DNA of 38,462 nt from Alphaproteobacteria bacterium. Lineage in GTDB: Bacteria > Pseudomonadota > Alphaproteobacteria > GCA-2731375. Location of the stretch: NCBI GenBank assembly GCA_016776605.1, contig JADHTB010000031.1:1-38462 (forward strand). The letters are read 5' to 3'. Below the pieces are notes generated by a model that was given only the letters and a program-made list of their open reading frames with translations, searched no databases and had not been told where the DNA came from. Each line of letters opens with the position of its first letter. The stretch's first letter is position 1. Shown here piece after piece: positions 26,367 through 34,189 of this stretch. A program made the position numbers and the translations under genes.

Positions 26367-26725
26367 ATGCCCTGAACGCTATCGCATTTTCCAAATTGCC
26401 GAAACTGCTCTAACTCCGGCATGGCGCAGTGTAGAGATCATGGGCGATGGCGTGCCGTCACTGATTGTTTTTTAGGCAGACTGCGCACATTTGTGGCATG
26501 TGTGATTTTTATTAACCAGAACTACATTTTTTTGGCTGTATGATCACGGCAAGACTGGTTAATATCGTCGCGAAACAGGCACTGGCGCGGTTTTTGATTA
26601 TCTAGAGTCGCTAACGCGGCTAAACTGGTTGATTTAGTTGCTCTTTTGTAAAAATTCCGGGCACATTTAGATTATATGCGCGCCAGGGGGTTTGGGTTGC
26701 GATCAGGGGGTTGAGGGGATCCAAT
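26367..26725. promoter_or_regulatory. AT-rich divergent control region before the FNR-like gene
   Basis: This 359-bp gap is clearly more AT-rich than the genes around it and holds no convincing ORF. ATTAACCAG (26511-26519) and CTGGTTAAT (26555-26563) are a perfect inverted pair 35 bases apart. A third CTGGTT lies at 26625-26630. The FNR gene's ribosome site region, TTGAGGGGATCCAA (26711-26724), loosely resembles an FNR box (TTGAT-N4-ATCAA), but the match is poor. Confidence 0.4.
26403..26412. repeat. Solitary end of the TAGAGC repeat family
   Basis: AACTGCTCTA is the inverse of the TAGAGCAGTT family end. It lies 37 bp upstream of the acetyltransferase start. No full partner is recognised. 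Confidence 0.4.
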
Positions 26726-27481
26726 ATGAACCTTACGCGGGCCGATGATGGACCGTCACCGGGGCTGAATTGCGGGCGAAGAAATTCATCCTCGTCGGTT
26801 GGGTTTTGTCGTAAATGCGCTGTGCAAACCAGGGCTTTTTGCGCCGCCCTCGACGATGCCGCCCTGGCACAGTTGGAACAACTCCACACCATTTGTGATC
26901 TCGCCGACGAGGAAAACCTTTTCACAGAGGGCGATCCCGCCGCCGCTTTCTTTACCGTGTTGAAGGGTGCCTTGCGTCTATCAAAATCATTGCCCGACGG
27001 CCGGCGGCAGATAACCGGCTTCGCCCTGCCTGGGGAGTTTATCGGGCTTGCCGCCGAACAGCTCTATGTCCACAACGCCGATGCCCTTACGGATGTCAGT
27101 CTTTGCCGCTTTTCCATTTTGGATCTGGAACGAATCGGCGAGGAATTCCCCAAAATGAATAGCCGGCTTTTGGCCATGACGAATTCCTCCCTGAGCCTGG
27201 CGCAGGATCATATGCTGCTATTGGGCCGCATGAACGCGTTGGAAAAAACCGCCAACTTCCTTTGCGGCCTGATAGACCGGGCCGCCGCCGCCGATCAGCC
27301 AACCGATCCGTTGGCGCTGCCAATGTGCCGGGCGGATATCGCGGACTATCTGGGATTGACCATTGAGACCGTCAGCCGCACTTTTACGCGGCTGAAGGTG
27401 GATAAAATTATATCGCTACCGGAACATAACCGGGTCCGGGTCAACGACACGGCGGCATTGCTCCGGTTAGCCGAAGGTTGA
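26726..27481 (+). CDS. FNR-type oxygen-responsive Crp/Fnr regulator
   Basis: A 251-residue Crp/Fnr protein. N-terminal cysteines C28-x2-C31-x7-C39 plus C127 (DVSLCRF) match the four ligands of an oxygen-labile [4Fe-4S] cluster, as in FNR/FnrN/Anr. The cyclic-nucleotide-like barrel spans about 45-160. The HTH carries ETVSR, which in FNR reads TTGAT. It should activate or repress genes at low oxygen. The ATG at 26726 is chosen over an in-frame TTG at 26711 because GAGGGGAT before it is a good ribosome site. No target operon is evident in this window. Confidence 0.9.
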   Translation: MNLTRADDGPSPGLNCGRRNSSSSVGFCRKCAVQTRAFCAALDDAALAQLEQLHTICDLADEENLFTEGDPAAAFFTVLKGALRLSKSLPDGRRQITGFALPGEFIGLAAEQLYVHNADALTDVSLCRFSILDLERIGEEFPKMNSRLLAMTNSSLSLAQDHMLLLGRMNALEKTANFLCGLIDRAAAADQPTDPLALPMCRADIADYLGLTIETVSRTFTRLKVDKIISLPEHNRVRVNDTAALLRLAEG

Positions 27482-27511
27482 CAGCCGTCTACCCATGGTC
27501 TGGCTGTTATT

Positions 27512-27557
27512 GCGGGATATAGTGGGATAAGGCGGGATATAGCGGGATAATGCGGGA
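27512..27557. repeat. Tandem 20-bp repeats running into a start codon
   Basis: GCGGGATATAGTGGGATAAG (27512-27531) and GCGGGATATAGCGGGATAAT (27532-27551) are followed by a partial third unit, GCGGGA. Each unit is two ~10-bp subrepeats of GYGGGATAW. The ATG of the next gene (27550) lies inside the array, so copy changes would alter its ribosome site. Confidence 0.85.
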
Positions 27558-28104
27558 CCAAGATGACATCCTGAGCCTGATTGCCGCTGATCCCTGGATG
27601 ATGGCGGTGCTGGGCGCGGCCCGGCGCCTTGAATTGCCCGATTGCTGGATCGGCGCGGGCTTCGTGCGGCGCAAGGTCTGGGATCATCTGCATGGCTTTG
27701 CCCAGGCCACGCCCCTGGACGATATTGATCTGCTGTACTTCCAGGCGGCGGACACCAGGCAAGCCGGCGAACAGGCCATCGAAGAGCGCTTGCGTCAAAT
27801 CATGCCCGGCCAACCCTGGTCGGCGAAAAATCAGGCCAGGATGCATCTGCGGAACGGCGATCACCCCTACGCCGGCACCGTTGACGCCATGCGCCATTGG
27901 CTGGAAACCCCAACCTGCGTCGCCGTCCGGCTTGCCGCGAACGGAAAACTGGAACTGGTCGCCCCCTTTGGTATCGATGATTTACTGCATCTGATCATCC
28001 GCCCGACACCGGCCGGGCAGCGGCGGGAACGGGCCTATCGGGAGCGGCTGGAAAATAAGCAATGGCTGCAAAATTGGCCTAAAACGCGCGCTATCTGGCC
28101 TTAA
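27550..28104 (+). CDS. Nucleotidyltransferase-fold protein (NTP_transf_6-like)
   Basis: A 184-residue protein of the COG3575-like family. CWIGAGFVRRKVWDHLHG (residues about 32-49), then DDIDLLYF (about 57-64), fits a nucleotidyltransferase G-x-x-R and D-x-D pattern. Members are often annotated as nucleotidyltransferases without a known substrate. It starts inside a tandem repeat array; GGGAT lies only two bases from the ATG, so the true initiation site is uncertain. It follows the FNR-like gene with a 68-bp gap. Confidence 0.75.
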   Translation: MRDQDDILSLIAADPWMMAVLGAARRLELPDCWIGAGFVRRKVWDHLHGFAQATPLDDIDLLYFQAADTRQAGEQAIEERLRQIMPGQPWSAKNQARMHLRNGDHPYAGTVDAMRHWLETPTCVAVRLAANGKLELVAPFGIDDLLHLIIRPTPAGQRRERAYRERLENKQWLQNWPKTRAIWP

Positions 28105-28520
28105 CGGTCTATTAACCCGGTATTCATATGGTTAACCTGCTTGACCTGAACCCAATCGGAAGATAGTTTCCCTGGCCATGACGCGGTCTTACCACATAGC
28201 GGGCCTTGCCCTGCTGCTTAGCGACCCGGCCCTTGAGGGGCGCCGGGATGCCGTACTGTTTGCGCGCACGCTAAGGGACCACGCGTCAAATGCAGATTAT
28301 CAAGACTGAATTAAAGCACGACCATCATCATCATGTATCCGCCCGCCGGCCAGTGCCGCGGCGCCATTTTGTTGTTTCCCCGGTTCGTAGATTCATCGTT
28401 TCGCAGGTGTCCTGTGCGAAAACCGGCGATGCGATCAGCAATGCAACCAGCAATGCAAAATGGGCGCGCGATGGGATCCAATGCCGGCCGGGAGATACCC
28501 CTGTCTAAGGAGCTGACGTT
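28105..28520 (+). promoter_or_regulatory. Long leuA leader region with candidate promoter and hairpins
   Basis: This is a 416-bp gap. A possible promoter is TTGACC (28141-28146), a 17-base spacer, then TAGTTT (28164-28169, a weak -10). A GC-rich stem, CGCCG/CGGCG (28344-28348 with 28359-28363), is followed by a T-rich stretch ATTTTGTTGTTT and could act as a leader terminator. A further hairpin, TTTCG-CAGG with CCTG-TG-CGAAA, lies at 28399-28421. Two tandem 12-mers (CAGCAATGCAAC/A) are at 28436-28459. The leuA ribosome site AAGGAG is near 28507-28512. Confidence 0.45.
28290..28508 (+). CDS. Candidate leader peptide ORF with His-codon run upstream of leuA
   Basis: A 72-codon frame starts MQIIKTELKHDHHHH, with five His codons within six (28317-28334). 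AAGGGA lies about 11 bases before the ATG. Its TAA stop (28506-28508) overlaps the leuA ribosome site region, 12 bases before the leuA ATG, so coupling is possible. No protein family is recognised. Another frame (28333-28524) ends in ATGA on the leuA start, so chance reading frames cannot be excluded. A Leu-coding leader would be expected before leuA, and the His run is unexplained. Confidence 0.3.
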   Translation: MQIIKTELKHDHHHHVSARRPVPRRHFVVSPVRRFIVSQVSCAKTGDAISNATSNAKWARDGIQCRPGDTPV

Positions 28521-30200
28521 ATGAATACCATGGCTTTCCATAAATATACTGCCTTCCCGCCAATTGATCTGCCGGACCGGCAATGGCCCAGCAAAATCAT
28601 CGACAAAGCCCCGATCTGGTGCTCGGTCGATTTACGGGACGGCAATCAGGCCCTGATTGAACCCATGGGCCGGCCGAAAAAGCTGCATTTCTTCAACCAT
28701 CTGATCAAGCTGGGTTTTAAAGAGATCGAAATTGGCTTCCCGGCCGCTTCCGATACGGACTATGACTTTGCCCGTCATATTATCGAAAACGGCCTGATCC
28801 CCGACGATGTCTTCATCCAGGTGCTGACCCAGTCCCGCCCGGAACTGATCGAACGTACGTTCGAGGCCTTGCAGGGCTGCAAGAACGCGATCATCCATCT
28901 GTACAATTCCACATCGGAATTGCAGCGCCGGGTGGTTTTTGCCCAGGACCGGGACGGGGTGAAAAAAATCGCCACGGACGGAGCCGCCTGGATCAAGGAG
29001 AAGATTCCGCAGCTGGAGGCCGGCGGCACCAATGTGCGCCTGGAATATTCGCCGGAAAGCTTCACCGGGACGGAATTGGATTATGCCCTGGATGTTTGCC
29101 ATTCGGTGATGGATGTCTGGCAGCCGACGGCGGAAAACCCGGTCATTTTCAATCTGCCCGCGACCGTCGAAATGGCCTCGCCCAATTATTGCGCCGATCA
29201 GATCGAATGGATGCACCGCCACTTCAAGGAGCGGGAAAAGGTCATCCTGTCCCTGCATCCCCATAACGACCGGGGCACCGCCGTGGCCGCCACCGAATTA
29301 TGCCTGATGGCCGGCGCCCAACGGGTCGAAGGCACCCTGTTCGGCAATGGCGAGCGCACGGGCAACGTGGATATTATCACCATGGCCGTGAACATATTCA
29401 GCCAGGGCGTGGATCCAAAACTGGACTTTACCAACATTCAGGAATCCATCGAGGTTTCGGAATATTGCACCCAGTTGCCGGTCCCCGCGCGCCACCCTTA
29501 TGCCGGTGAACTGGTGTACACGGCGTTTTCCGGTTCGCACCAGGACGCCATCAAAAAAGGCATGGCGGCCCATAAGCTGTCCAATGATCCCCATTGGGAA
29601 GTGCCCTATCTGCCCATCGACCCAATGGATGTTGGCCGCTCTTACGAGGCGATCATCCGGGTCAACAGCCAATCGGGCAAGGGCGGGGTGGCCTATATTC
29701 TGGATACGGAATTCGGCATTGATATGCCCCGGGACATGCAGGTCGAATTTTCCAAGGTGATCCAGAGTATCTCCGATCAATCCGGCAAGGAAATTACCGC
29801 ATCGGAAATCTGGCGGGTATTCAAGGAAACCTATCTGGATACGGTCGAGCCGATCGAGCTGATCGACTACAGGATGAATTCCACCGCCGAGTCCTCGGAC
29901 ATTATCATGTGTACGGCCACGGTTCGGGCCTATGGCGAGGTGCGGGATATCATTGGCCGGGGTGACGGCCCCATCGACGCCTTTTTCAGCGCCTTGAAAG
30001 ACCATTGCGGGGTCCAGGCCACCTTCCTGGACTACACCCAGCGGGCCATGGGCGCCGGCTCCGACGTGGAGGCGGTCTGTTTCATCAAGCTGGAGGGCGA
30101 GGACGGCCAAACCGCCCACGGCGTCGGCGTGCATCCCAACACCAACAGCGCCTCGTTGCGGGCCATCGTCTCCGCCGTCAACCGGCTGGCGACCCAATAG
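28521..30200 (+). CDS. leuA: 2-isopropylmalate synthase
   Basis: A 559-residue LeuA of the long, yeast/actinobacterial-like form. It condenses 2-oxoisovalerate with acetyl-CoA, the first step of leucine synthesis. LRDGNQAL (38-45) is the HMGL-like active-site motif, and SLHPHNDRGTAV holds the metal-binding His pair. The C-terminal 140 residues (TATVRAYGEVRDIIGRGDGPIDAF) form the LeuA regulatory domain for leucine feedback. AAGGAG precedes the ATG. It is separated from leuCDB by the toxin-antitoxin pair and the ffh-rplS block. Confidence 0.96.
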   Translation: MNTMAFHKYTAFPPIDLPDRQWPSKIIDKAPIWCSVDLRDGNQALIEPMGRPKKLHFFNHLIKLGFKEIEIGFPAASDTDYDFARHIIENGLIPDDVFIQVLTQSRPELIERTFEALQGCKNAIIHLYNSTSELQRRVVFAQDRDGVKKIATDGAAWIKEKIPQLEAGGTNVRLEYSPESFTGTELDYALDVCHSVMDVWQPTAENPVIFNLPATVEMASPNYCADQIEWMHRHFKEREKVILSLHPHNDRGTAVAATELCLMAGAQRVEGTLFGNGERTGNVDIITMAVNIFSQGVDPKLDFTNIQESIEVSEYCTQLPVPARHPYAGELVYTAFSGSHQDAIKKGMAAHKLSNDPHWEVPYLPIDPMDVGRSYEAIIRVNSQSGKGGVAYILDTEFGIDMPRDMQVEFSKVIQSISDQSGKEITASEIWRVFKETYLDTVEPIELIDYRMNSTAESSDIIMCTATVRAYGEVRDIIGRGDGPIDAFFSALKDHCGVQATFLDYTQRAMGAGSDVEAVCFIKLEGEDGQTAHGVGVHPNTNSASLRAIVSAVNRLATQ

Positions 30201-30256
30201 GCGCGGCCTAATTTAATTCGGCTCTTCGAGACCGCGGACGGAACTGTTTATGTAGG

Positions 30257-30290
30257 CCGGTATTGCAGGTTTCCACGCTTGCAATACCGG
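30257..30290 (+). terminator. Putative terminator after leuA
   Basis: CCGGTATTGCA (30257-30267) pairs perfectly with TGCAATACCGG (30280-30290), followed by TTTACC. The 11-bp stem is strong but the T-run is short, so termination strength is uncertain. It lies 57 bp after the leuA stop. Confidence 0.6.
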
Positions 30291-30380
30291 TTTACCTATC
30301 GAAAACGGTAGCCGGTCAGCGTTGGCCTAATCCGCGTGTGAACGGAGAGTGGGTCGCAAGCACAAAACCGATTGATATAA

Positions 30381-30420
30381 CATAGCGGTTTCATTACAAT
30401 GCCCTCCTGAAACCGCTATG
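30381..30420. promoter_or_regulatory. Palindromic operator candidate before the antitoxin gene
   Basis: CATAGCGGTTTCA (30381-30393) and TGAAACCGCTATG (30408-30420) are a perfect 13-bp inverted repeat with a 14-base centre. A TATAAC hexamer just upstream could be a -10 box. Xre antitoxins usually bind such palindromes to control their own operon. The palindrome is seen; the binding is inferred. Confidence 0.6.
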
Positions 30421-30486
30421 CGACGAGCGCATGCATCCTGTGCGTCGCGCGCCGCCGTCCGAGCAGCCAACTTGGGGGAGACCGTC

Positions 30487-30831
30487 ATGACCGCACTGAC
30501 GTCCATCGCGAGGAATATCGAAGATATTGAAAGTCTGGGCGGTTTGCGCGGTACGGACATCGCCAACATTACGGACGTTTCAAAGGCCACCGTGTCACGC
30601 TGGCGAACTGGAGCCATAAAACCGCGACCACGGAATGAGCTAATCCTATCGGACTTGCATTACGTCGTCCGTCGCCTGCAGGACTATTACACAAGCGAGG
30701 AGATCCGTACTTGGCTGTACGCACGTCATCCACAGTTGGGTGGAGAGCGCGCCTTTGATCTTATCAATGCAGAGCGCACGATCGAAGTGCTGCGTGTGCT
30801 TGATCGCTTGGACTCGGATGGCTATCTGTAG
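30487..30831 (+). CDS. Xre/MbcA/ParS-type antitoxin
   Basis: A 114-residue protein. Residues about 20-42 form a helix-turn-helix (GTDIANITDVSKATVSRWR). Residues about 70-110 match the MbcA/ParS/Xre toxin-binding domain (EEIRTWLYARHPQLGGERAFDLI). It should bind and block the downstream RES toxin and repress the operon. A longer frame opens at 30418, but the ATG at 30487 has GGGGGAG in place. The toxin gene starts two bases after its stop. GC content is lower than the neighbours. Confidence 0.9.
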   Translation: MTALTSIARNIEDIESLGGLRGTDIANITDVSKATVSRWRTGAIKPRPRNELILSDLHYVVRRLQDYYTSEEIRTWLYARHPQLGGERAFDLINAERTIEVLRVLDRLDSDGYL

Positions 30832-30833
30832 CG

Positions 30834-31430
30834 ATGACACCCATCCCACGCGATAATCGGCTTTTAGATGCCCTAGAGGCGTTGCCGGTGAAACCGTTTG
30901 AAAGCCGGGTATGGAGGGTGGTCCAGGAGGGGCGGGATCCCTGTACTTGCGCGGCTGCTGGAAATCGATGGGACGACGGCACGTTTGACGTACTCTATAC
31001 GGCGATGTCGCGTGAAGGCGCGGTCGCCGAGATGTATTTTCACCTTAAAAGCGGGCAGCCCGTCTTTCCGTCAAAGCTTCGCTATACGCTTCACGAGTTG
31101 CAGGTGAAACTTGACGGCGTGCTCGACCTTTCGGAACTCAATGATTTGGCAAGACTAGGACTTAACATCGCCCGTTTTGGCCAACTTTCCTATCAGGATA
31201 GAAAGGGCGAGTATCCGCGAAGCCAGGACATTTCCGAGGCCGCGAATTTCATTGGCTCATCGGAACCGGGTGACGTTTCTGGCCTTTTGGTGCCAAACGC
31301 CAGATGGACCTGCGCAAACCTCGTGATATTTTGCGGACATGCGGGACCGGCGGCAGTGGAAGAGATTAATAACCACGGGGTTGTCGACTGGCGCCAATGG
31401 GAGCATGAGCAGACACGTTCGCCGGCTTGA
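30834..31430 (+). CDS. RES-domain toxin
   Basis: A 198-residue RES protein. SRVWRVV (24-30), GNRWDDG (43-49), VLYTAMSREGAVAEMYFH (53-70) give the Arg, Tyr and Glu residues typical of the family. RES toxins degrade or phosphorolyse cellular NAD+, slowing growth when the antitoxin is lost. It follows the antitoxin by two bases and is probably translated by reinitiation. The pair interrupts the backbone between leuA and ffh and has lower GC, which suggests acquisition. Confidence 0.92.
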   Translation: MTPIPRDNRLLDALEALPVKPFESRVWRVVQEGRDPCTCAAAGNRWDDGTFDVLYTAMSREGAVAEMYFHLKSGQPVFPSKLRYTLHELQVKLDGVLDLSELNDLARLGLNIARFGQLSYQDRKGEYPRSQDISEAANFIGSSEPGDVSGLLVPNARWTCANLVIFCGHAGPAAVEEINNHGVVDWRQWEHEQTRSPA

Positions 31431-31593
31431 CACTTCGCGCCGTTGCGCCTAAAACCCGCCGCGATCCAGGCTGGCTCGAATTATTGACGCGCGGCCCGGT
31501 TTTGCATGCGATTTTGTATAGAATTTTGCGCGGAAATTCGCGCTGAATTTTGTCAAACCATTGTTGGCATTTTGATGGAACGGTGACGGCGCT

Positions 31594-32994
31594 ATGTTCG
31601 ATAGCCTGACAGACCGTCTAGGTACGGTATTCGACAAGCTGACCCGGCGCGGTGCGCTGAGTGAGGCGGATGTCGATGCGGCCCTGCGCGAAGTGCGCCA
31701 GGCGCTGCTGGAGGCTGACGTCGCCTTGCCCGTGGCCCGTGACTTCATTGCCAAGGTGCGCGAACGCGCGGTCGGCCAGGAAGTCGTCAAAAGCGTCTCG
31801 CCCGGCCAGATGGTGGTCAAGATCGTCCACGATACCCTGGTCGATACCCTGGGCAGCGAAACCGCCGAAATTAATCTGAACGCCGTGCCCCCGGCGCCGA
31901 TCCTGATGGTCGGCCTGCAGGGTTCGGGCAAAACCACGACCACCGCCAAGCTGGCCAAGCGGTTGGTGGAACGGGACAAGAAAAAGGTTCTGATGGCGTC
32001 GCTGGACACGCGGCGCCCAGCGGCCATGGAACAGTTGAAGATCCTGGGCGAACAGATCCAAGTACCGACACTGCCCATCGTCGAAGGGCAAAATCCTACT
32101 GATATCGCCAAGCGGGCCATGCAATCGGCGCGCCTGCAGGGCTTTGACGTGGTCATCCTGGATACCGCCGGCCGCATGCACATGGACGAGGCCCTGATGG
32201 CCGAAGTGCAGGCGGTGCGCGATCTATGCCAACCGGTGGAAACGCTGCTGGTGGCCGATAGCCTGACCGGCCAGGATGCGGTCAATGTCGCGGAACAATT
32301 CAATAAGCGTTTGAGCCTGACCGGCATCGTCCTGACCAGGGTTGACGGGGATGGCCGTGGCGGCGCCGCGCTTTCCATGCGCGCGGTCACCGGCTGCCCG
32401 ATCAAACTACTGGGCGTCGGCGAAAAGCTGGACGAACTGGAAGCCTTTCACCCGGACCGGATCGCGGGCCGCATTCTCGGCATGGGCGATGTGGTCAGCC
32501 TGGTGGAGCGCGCCACCGAAAACATCGACGAGCAGGAAGCTGAAAAGCTGGCCCGCAAGATGCAGAAAGGTCAGTTCGACCTGAACGATCTGCTGGAGCA
32601 ATTGCGGCAGATTTCCAAGATGGGCGGCCTGGATGGCCTGATGGCCATGCTGCCCGGCGTCGGCAAGATGAAAAAACAGATGGCCGAGGCCAAGATCGAT
32701 CCAAAGCTGTTAAAACGCCAGGAAGCGATCATCCTGTCCATGACGGCACAGGAACGGCTGCAGCCAAAATTGATCCATGCCAGCCGCAAGAAACGCATCG
32801 CGGCGGGTTCGGGCACCTCGGTGCAGGAAATCAACCGCCTGATGAAGCAGTTTCAGCAGATGTCGGGCATGATGAAAAAGGTTTCCAAGATGGGCAAAAA
32901 AGGCATGCTGCGCCAGGGTCTGGCGGGGCTGGGCGGCCCCGGCGGCGCCATGCAGGGTATGCCCGGCATGCCGGGGCAATTCCCGCCCCGGTAA
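31594..32994 (+). CDS. ffh: Signal recognition particle protein Ffh
   Basis: A 466-residue SRP54-type GTPase. The N domain is at about 1-95. The G domain has P-loop GLQGSGKTTTT (108-118) and DTAGRMHMDEALM as G3. The M domain (from about 320) is Met-rich (MKQFQQMSGMMKKVSKM) and binds the signal peptide and 4.5S RNA. It directs nascent membrane proteins to FtsY and the translocon. It heads the rpsP-rimM-trmD-rplS string. The upstream 163 bp contains AT-rich stretches with TATAGAATTTTGC, where a promoter is likely. Confidence 0.97.
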   Translation: MFDSLTDRLGTVFDKLTRRGALSEADVDAALREVRQALLEADVALPVARDFIAKVRERAVGQEVVKSVSPGQMVVKIVHDTLVDTLGSETAEINLNAVPPAPILMVGLQGSGKTTTTAKLAKRLVERDKKKVLMASLDTRRPAAMEQLKILGEQIQVPTLPIVEGQNPTDIAKRAMQSARLQGFDVVILDTAGRMHMDEALMAEVQAVRDLCQPVETLLVADSLTGQDAVNVAEQFNKRLSLTGIVLTRVDGDGRGGAALSMRAVTGCPIKLLGVGEKLDELEAFHPDRIAGRILGMGDVVSLVERATENIDEQEAEKLARKMQKGQFDLNDLLEQLRQISKMGGLDGLMAMLPGVGKMKKQMAEAKIDPKLLKRQEAIILSMTAQERLQPKLIHASRKKRIAAGSGTSVQEINRLMKQFQQMSGMMKKVSKMGKKGMLRQGLAGLGGPGGAMQGMPGMPGQFPPR

Positions 32995-33085
32995 TTTTAG
33001 CGTGCATAGATAGTTTTTACGTCAAATTTGCAGTAATTGAGACACAACCGGAACAGAGCTGAAGTTAGAAATAGGAATTATACGG

Positions 33086-33571
33086 ATGTCATTGAAAATT
33101 CGACTGGCCCGCGGCGGGGCAAAAAAGCGGCCGCATTATCGCATCGTTGTGACGGATTCCCGCAATCCGCGCGATGGCCGCTTTATCGAGCGGCTGGGCA
33201 CCTACAATCCTTTGCTGGAGAAAACCAGCGAGGAGCGGGTGGTCCTGAATGGCGAGCGCATCCGCTATTGGCTGAGCCAGGGCGCCCTGCCAACCGACCG
33301 GGTCGCGCAATTCCTGGGTAAGGCGGAGATCATCCCCATGCCCAAGCAGCGCAGTAATCCGGAAAAAGCCAAACCCAAAGCCAAGGCGCAGGAACGCATG
33401 GCCGCGGCGGCAGCCGCCGCCGAAGCCGCCATCGCAAAGGCTGCGGAACCTGTCATCGAACCGGCCCCGGAGCCTGTCGCAGAACCGGCCCCCGAACCTG
33501 TCGCCGAGGCAGCACCGGCCGAGGCAGCACCGGCCGAAGCGGCCGCGGAAGAGGCTCCCAAGGACGCTTAA
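33086..33571 (+). CDS. rpsP: 30S ribosomal protein S16 with long Ala/Pro/Glu tail
   Basis: The first ~85 residues are S16 ([20 protein letters not shown], then [17 protein letters not shown]). The remaining ~75 are a low-complexity tail: Lys/Ala-rich, then [20 protein letters not shown] repeats. Alphaproteobacterial S16 often has a tail, but this one nearly doubles the protein. AGGAA lies before the ATG. It is second in the ffh-rplS string. Confidence 0.95.
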   Translation: MSLKIRLARGGAKKRPHYRIVVTDSRNPRDGRFIERLGTYNPLLEKTSEERVVLNGERIRYWLSQGALPTDRVAQFLGKAEIIPMPKQRSNPEKAKPKAKAQERMAAAAAAAEAAIAKAAEPVIEPAPEPVAEPAPEPVAEAAPAEAAPAEAAAEEAPKDA

Positions 33572-33598
33572 GGACAACGCCGACCCTGGTGCTGTGAG

Positions 33599-34189
33599 AT
33601 GTCAGAAGAACGCCTGTTGTTGGGTCAGATTGTCGCGGCCCATGGCATCAAGGGTCTGGTGAAGGTGCGCTGCTTTACAGAGGCGCCGGCGGATATCGTA
33701 GCTTACGGTCCGTTGCGCGACGCGGCCGGCGCGGTGGTGGAGCTATCCCTGCGCGGGCCGACCAAGGGCGGCGTATTGGCGGCGGTACCCGGCGTGAACG
33801 ACCGCAATGGGGCCGAAGCGCTGCGGGGCACCAAGCTTTTCGTGGCGCGCGGCGTGCTGCCGCCATTGCCGTCCGGGGGGGAGGAATATTATCACGCCGA
33901 TCTGGTTGGGCTGGCGGTGGAATTGGTCGACGGCACGGCCTTTGGCGAGGTTAAGGCGGTACACGATTTTGGCGCCGGCGATGTGTTGGAGCTGACGCCA
34001 AAGGGTTCGGGTCACGGCGCACGGGAGAGCATCATGATACCGTTTAGTCGTCAGACGGTCCCGGAAATCGACCTGGCCAACGGGCGTGTGGTCATCACGG
34101 CGCCGGAAGATGGTGGCGACGATATTGACGGCGGCGATGACGGCGACGACGATGACGGCGGCGACGATGACGATAACGGCGGAAAATGA
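33599..34189 (+). CDS. rimM: Ribosome maturation factor RimM with acidic tail
   Basis: A 196-residue RimM that helps 16S processing and 30S head assembly with S19. The N-terminal barrel begins [18 protein letters not shown], and the PRC-barrel half has [12 protein letters not shown]. Residues 171-196 are an Asp/Gly tail with 14 Asp in 26 residues, encoded by GAC/GAT/GGC runs. The trmD start lies inside this tail in another frame. The tail is not needed for the RimM fold. Confidence 0.95.
   Translation: MSEERLLLGQIVAAHGIKGLVKVRCFTEAPADIVAYGPLRDAAGAVVELSLRGPTKGGVLAAVPGVNDRNGAEALRGTKLFVARGVLPPLPSGGEEYYHADLVGLAVELVDGTAFGEVKAVHDFGAGDVLELTPKGSGHGARESIMIPFSRQTVPEIDLANGRVVITAPEDGGDDIDGGDDGDDDDGGDDDDNGGK

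Noticed and set aside
26711..26724. FNR box (TTGAGGGGATCCAA) for autoregulation of the FNR-like gene
   Set aside because: Only 8 of the 10 conserved positions match, and the sequence is better explained as the ribosome binding site.
28178..28309. Second possible leader ORF (43 codons) with a CTT-GCC-CTG-CTG-CTT Leu-rich stretch before leuA
   Set aside because: It has no ribosome site and would begin at the inferred transcript start; Leu codons are common in GC-rich random frames. Kept only as a weak alternative to the His-rich ORF.
28399..28421. Hairpin TTTCGCAGG/CCTGTGCGAAA as a terminator before leuA
   Set aside because: The stem is real but no T-run follows; it is mentioned only as part of the leader.
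34086..34166. Upstream start for trmD giving a Met/Thr-rich N-terminus
   Set aside because: It is the shifted reading of the RimM acidic tail; conserved TrmD sequence starts after 34190 and the shorter start gives the normal length.
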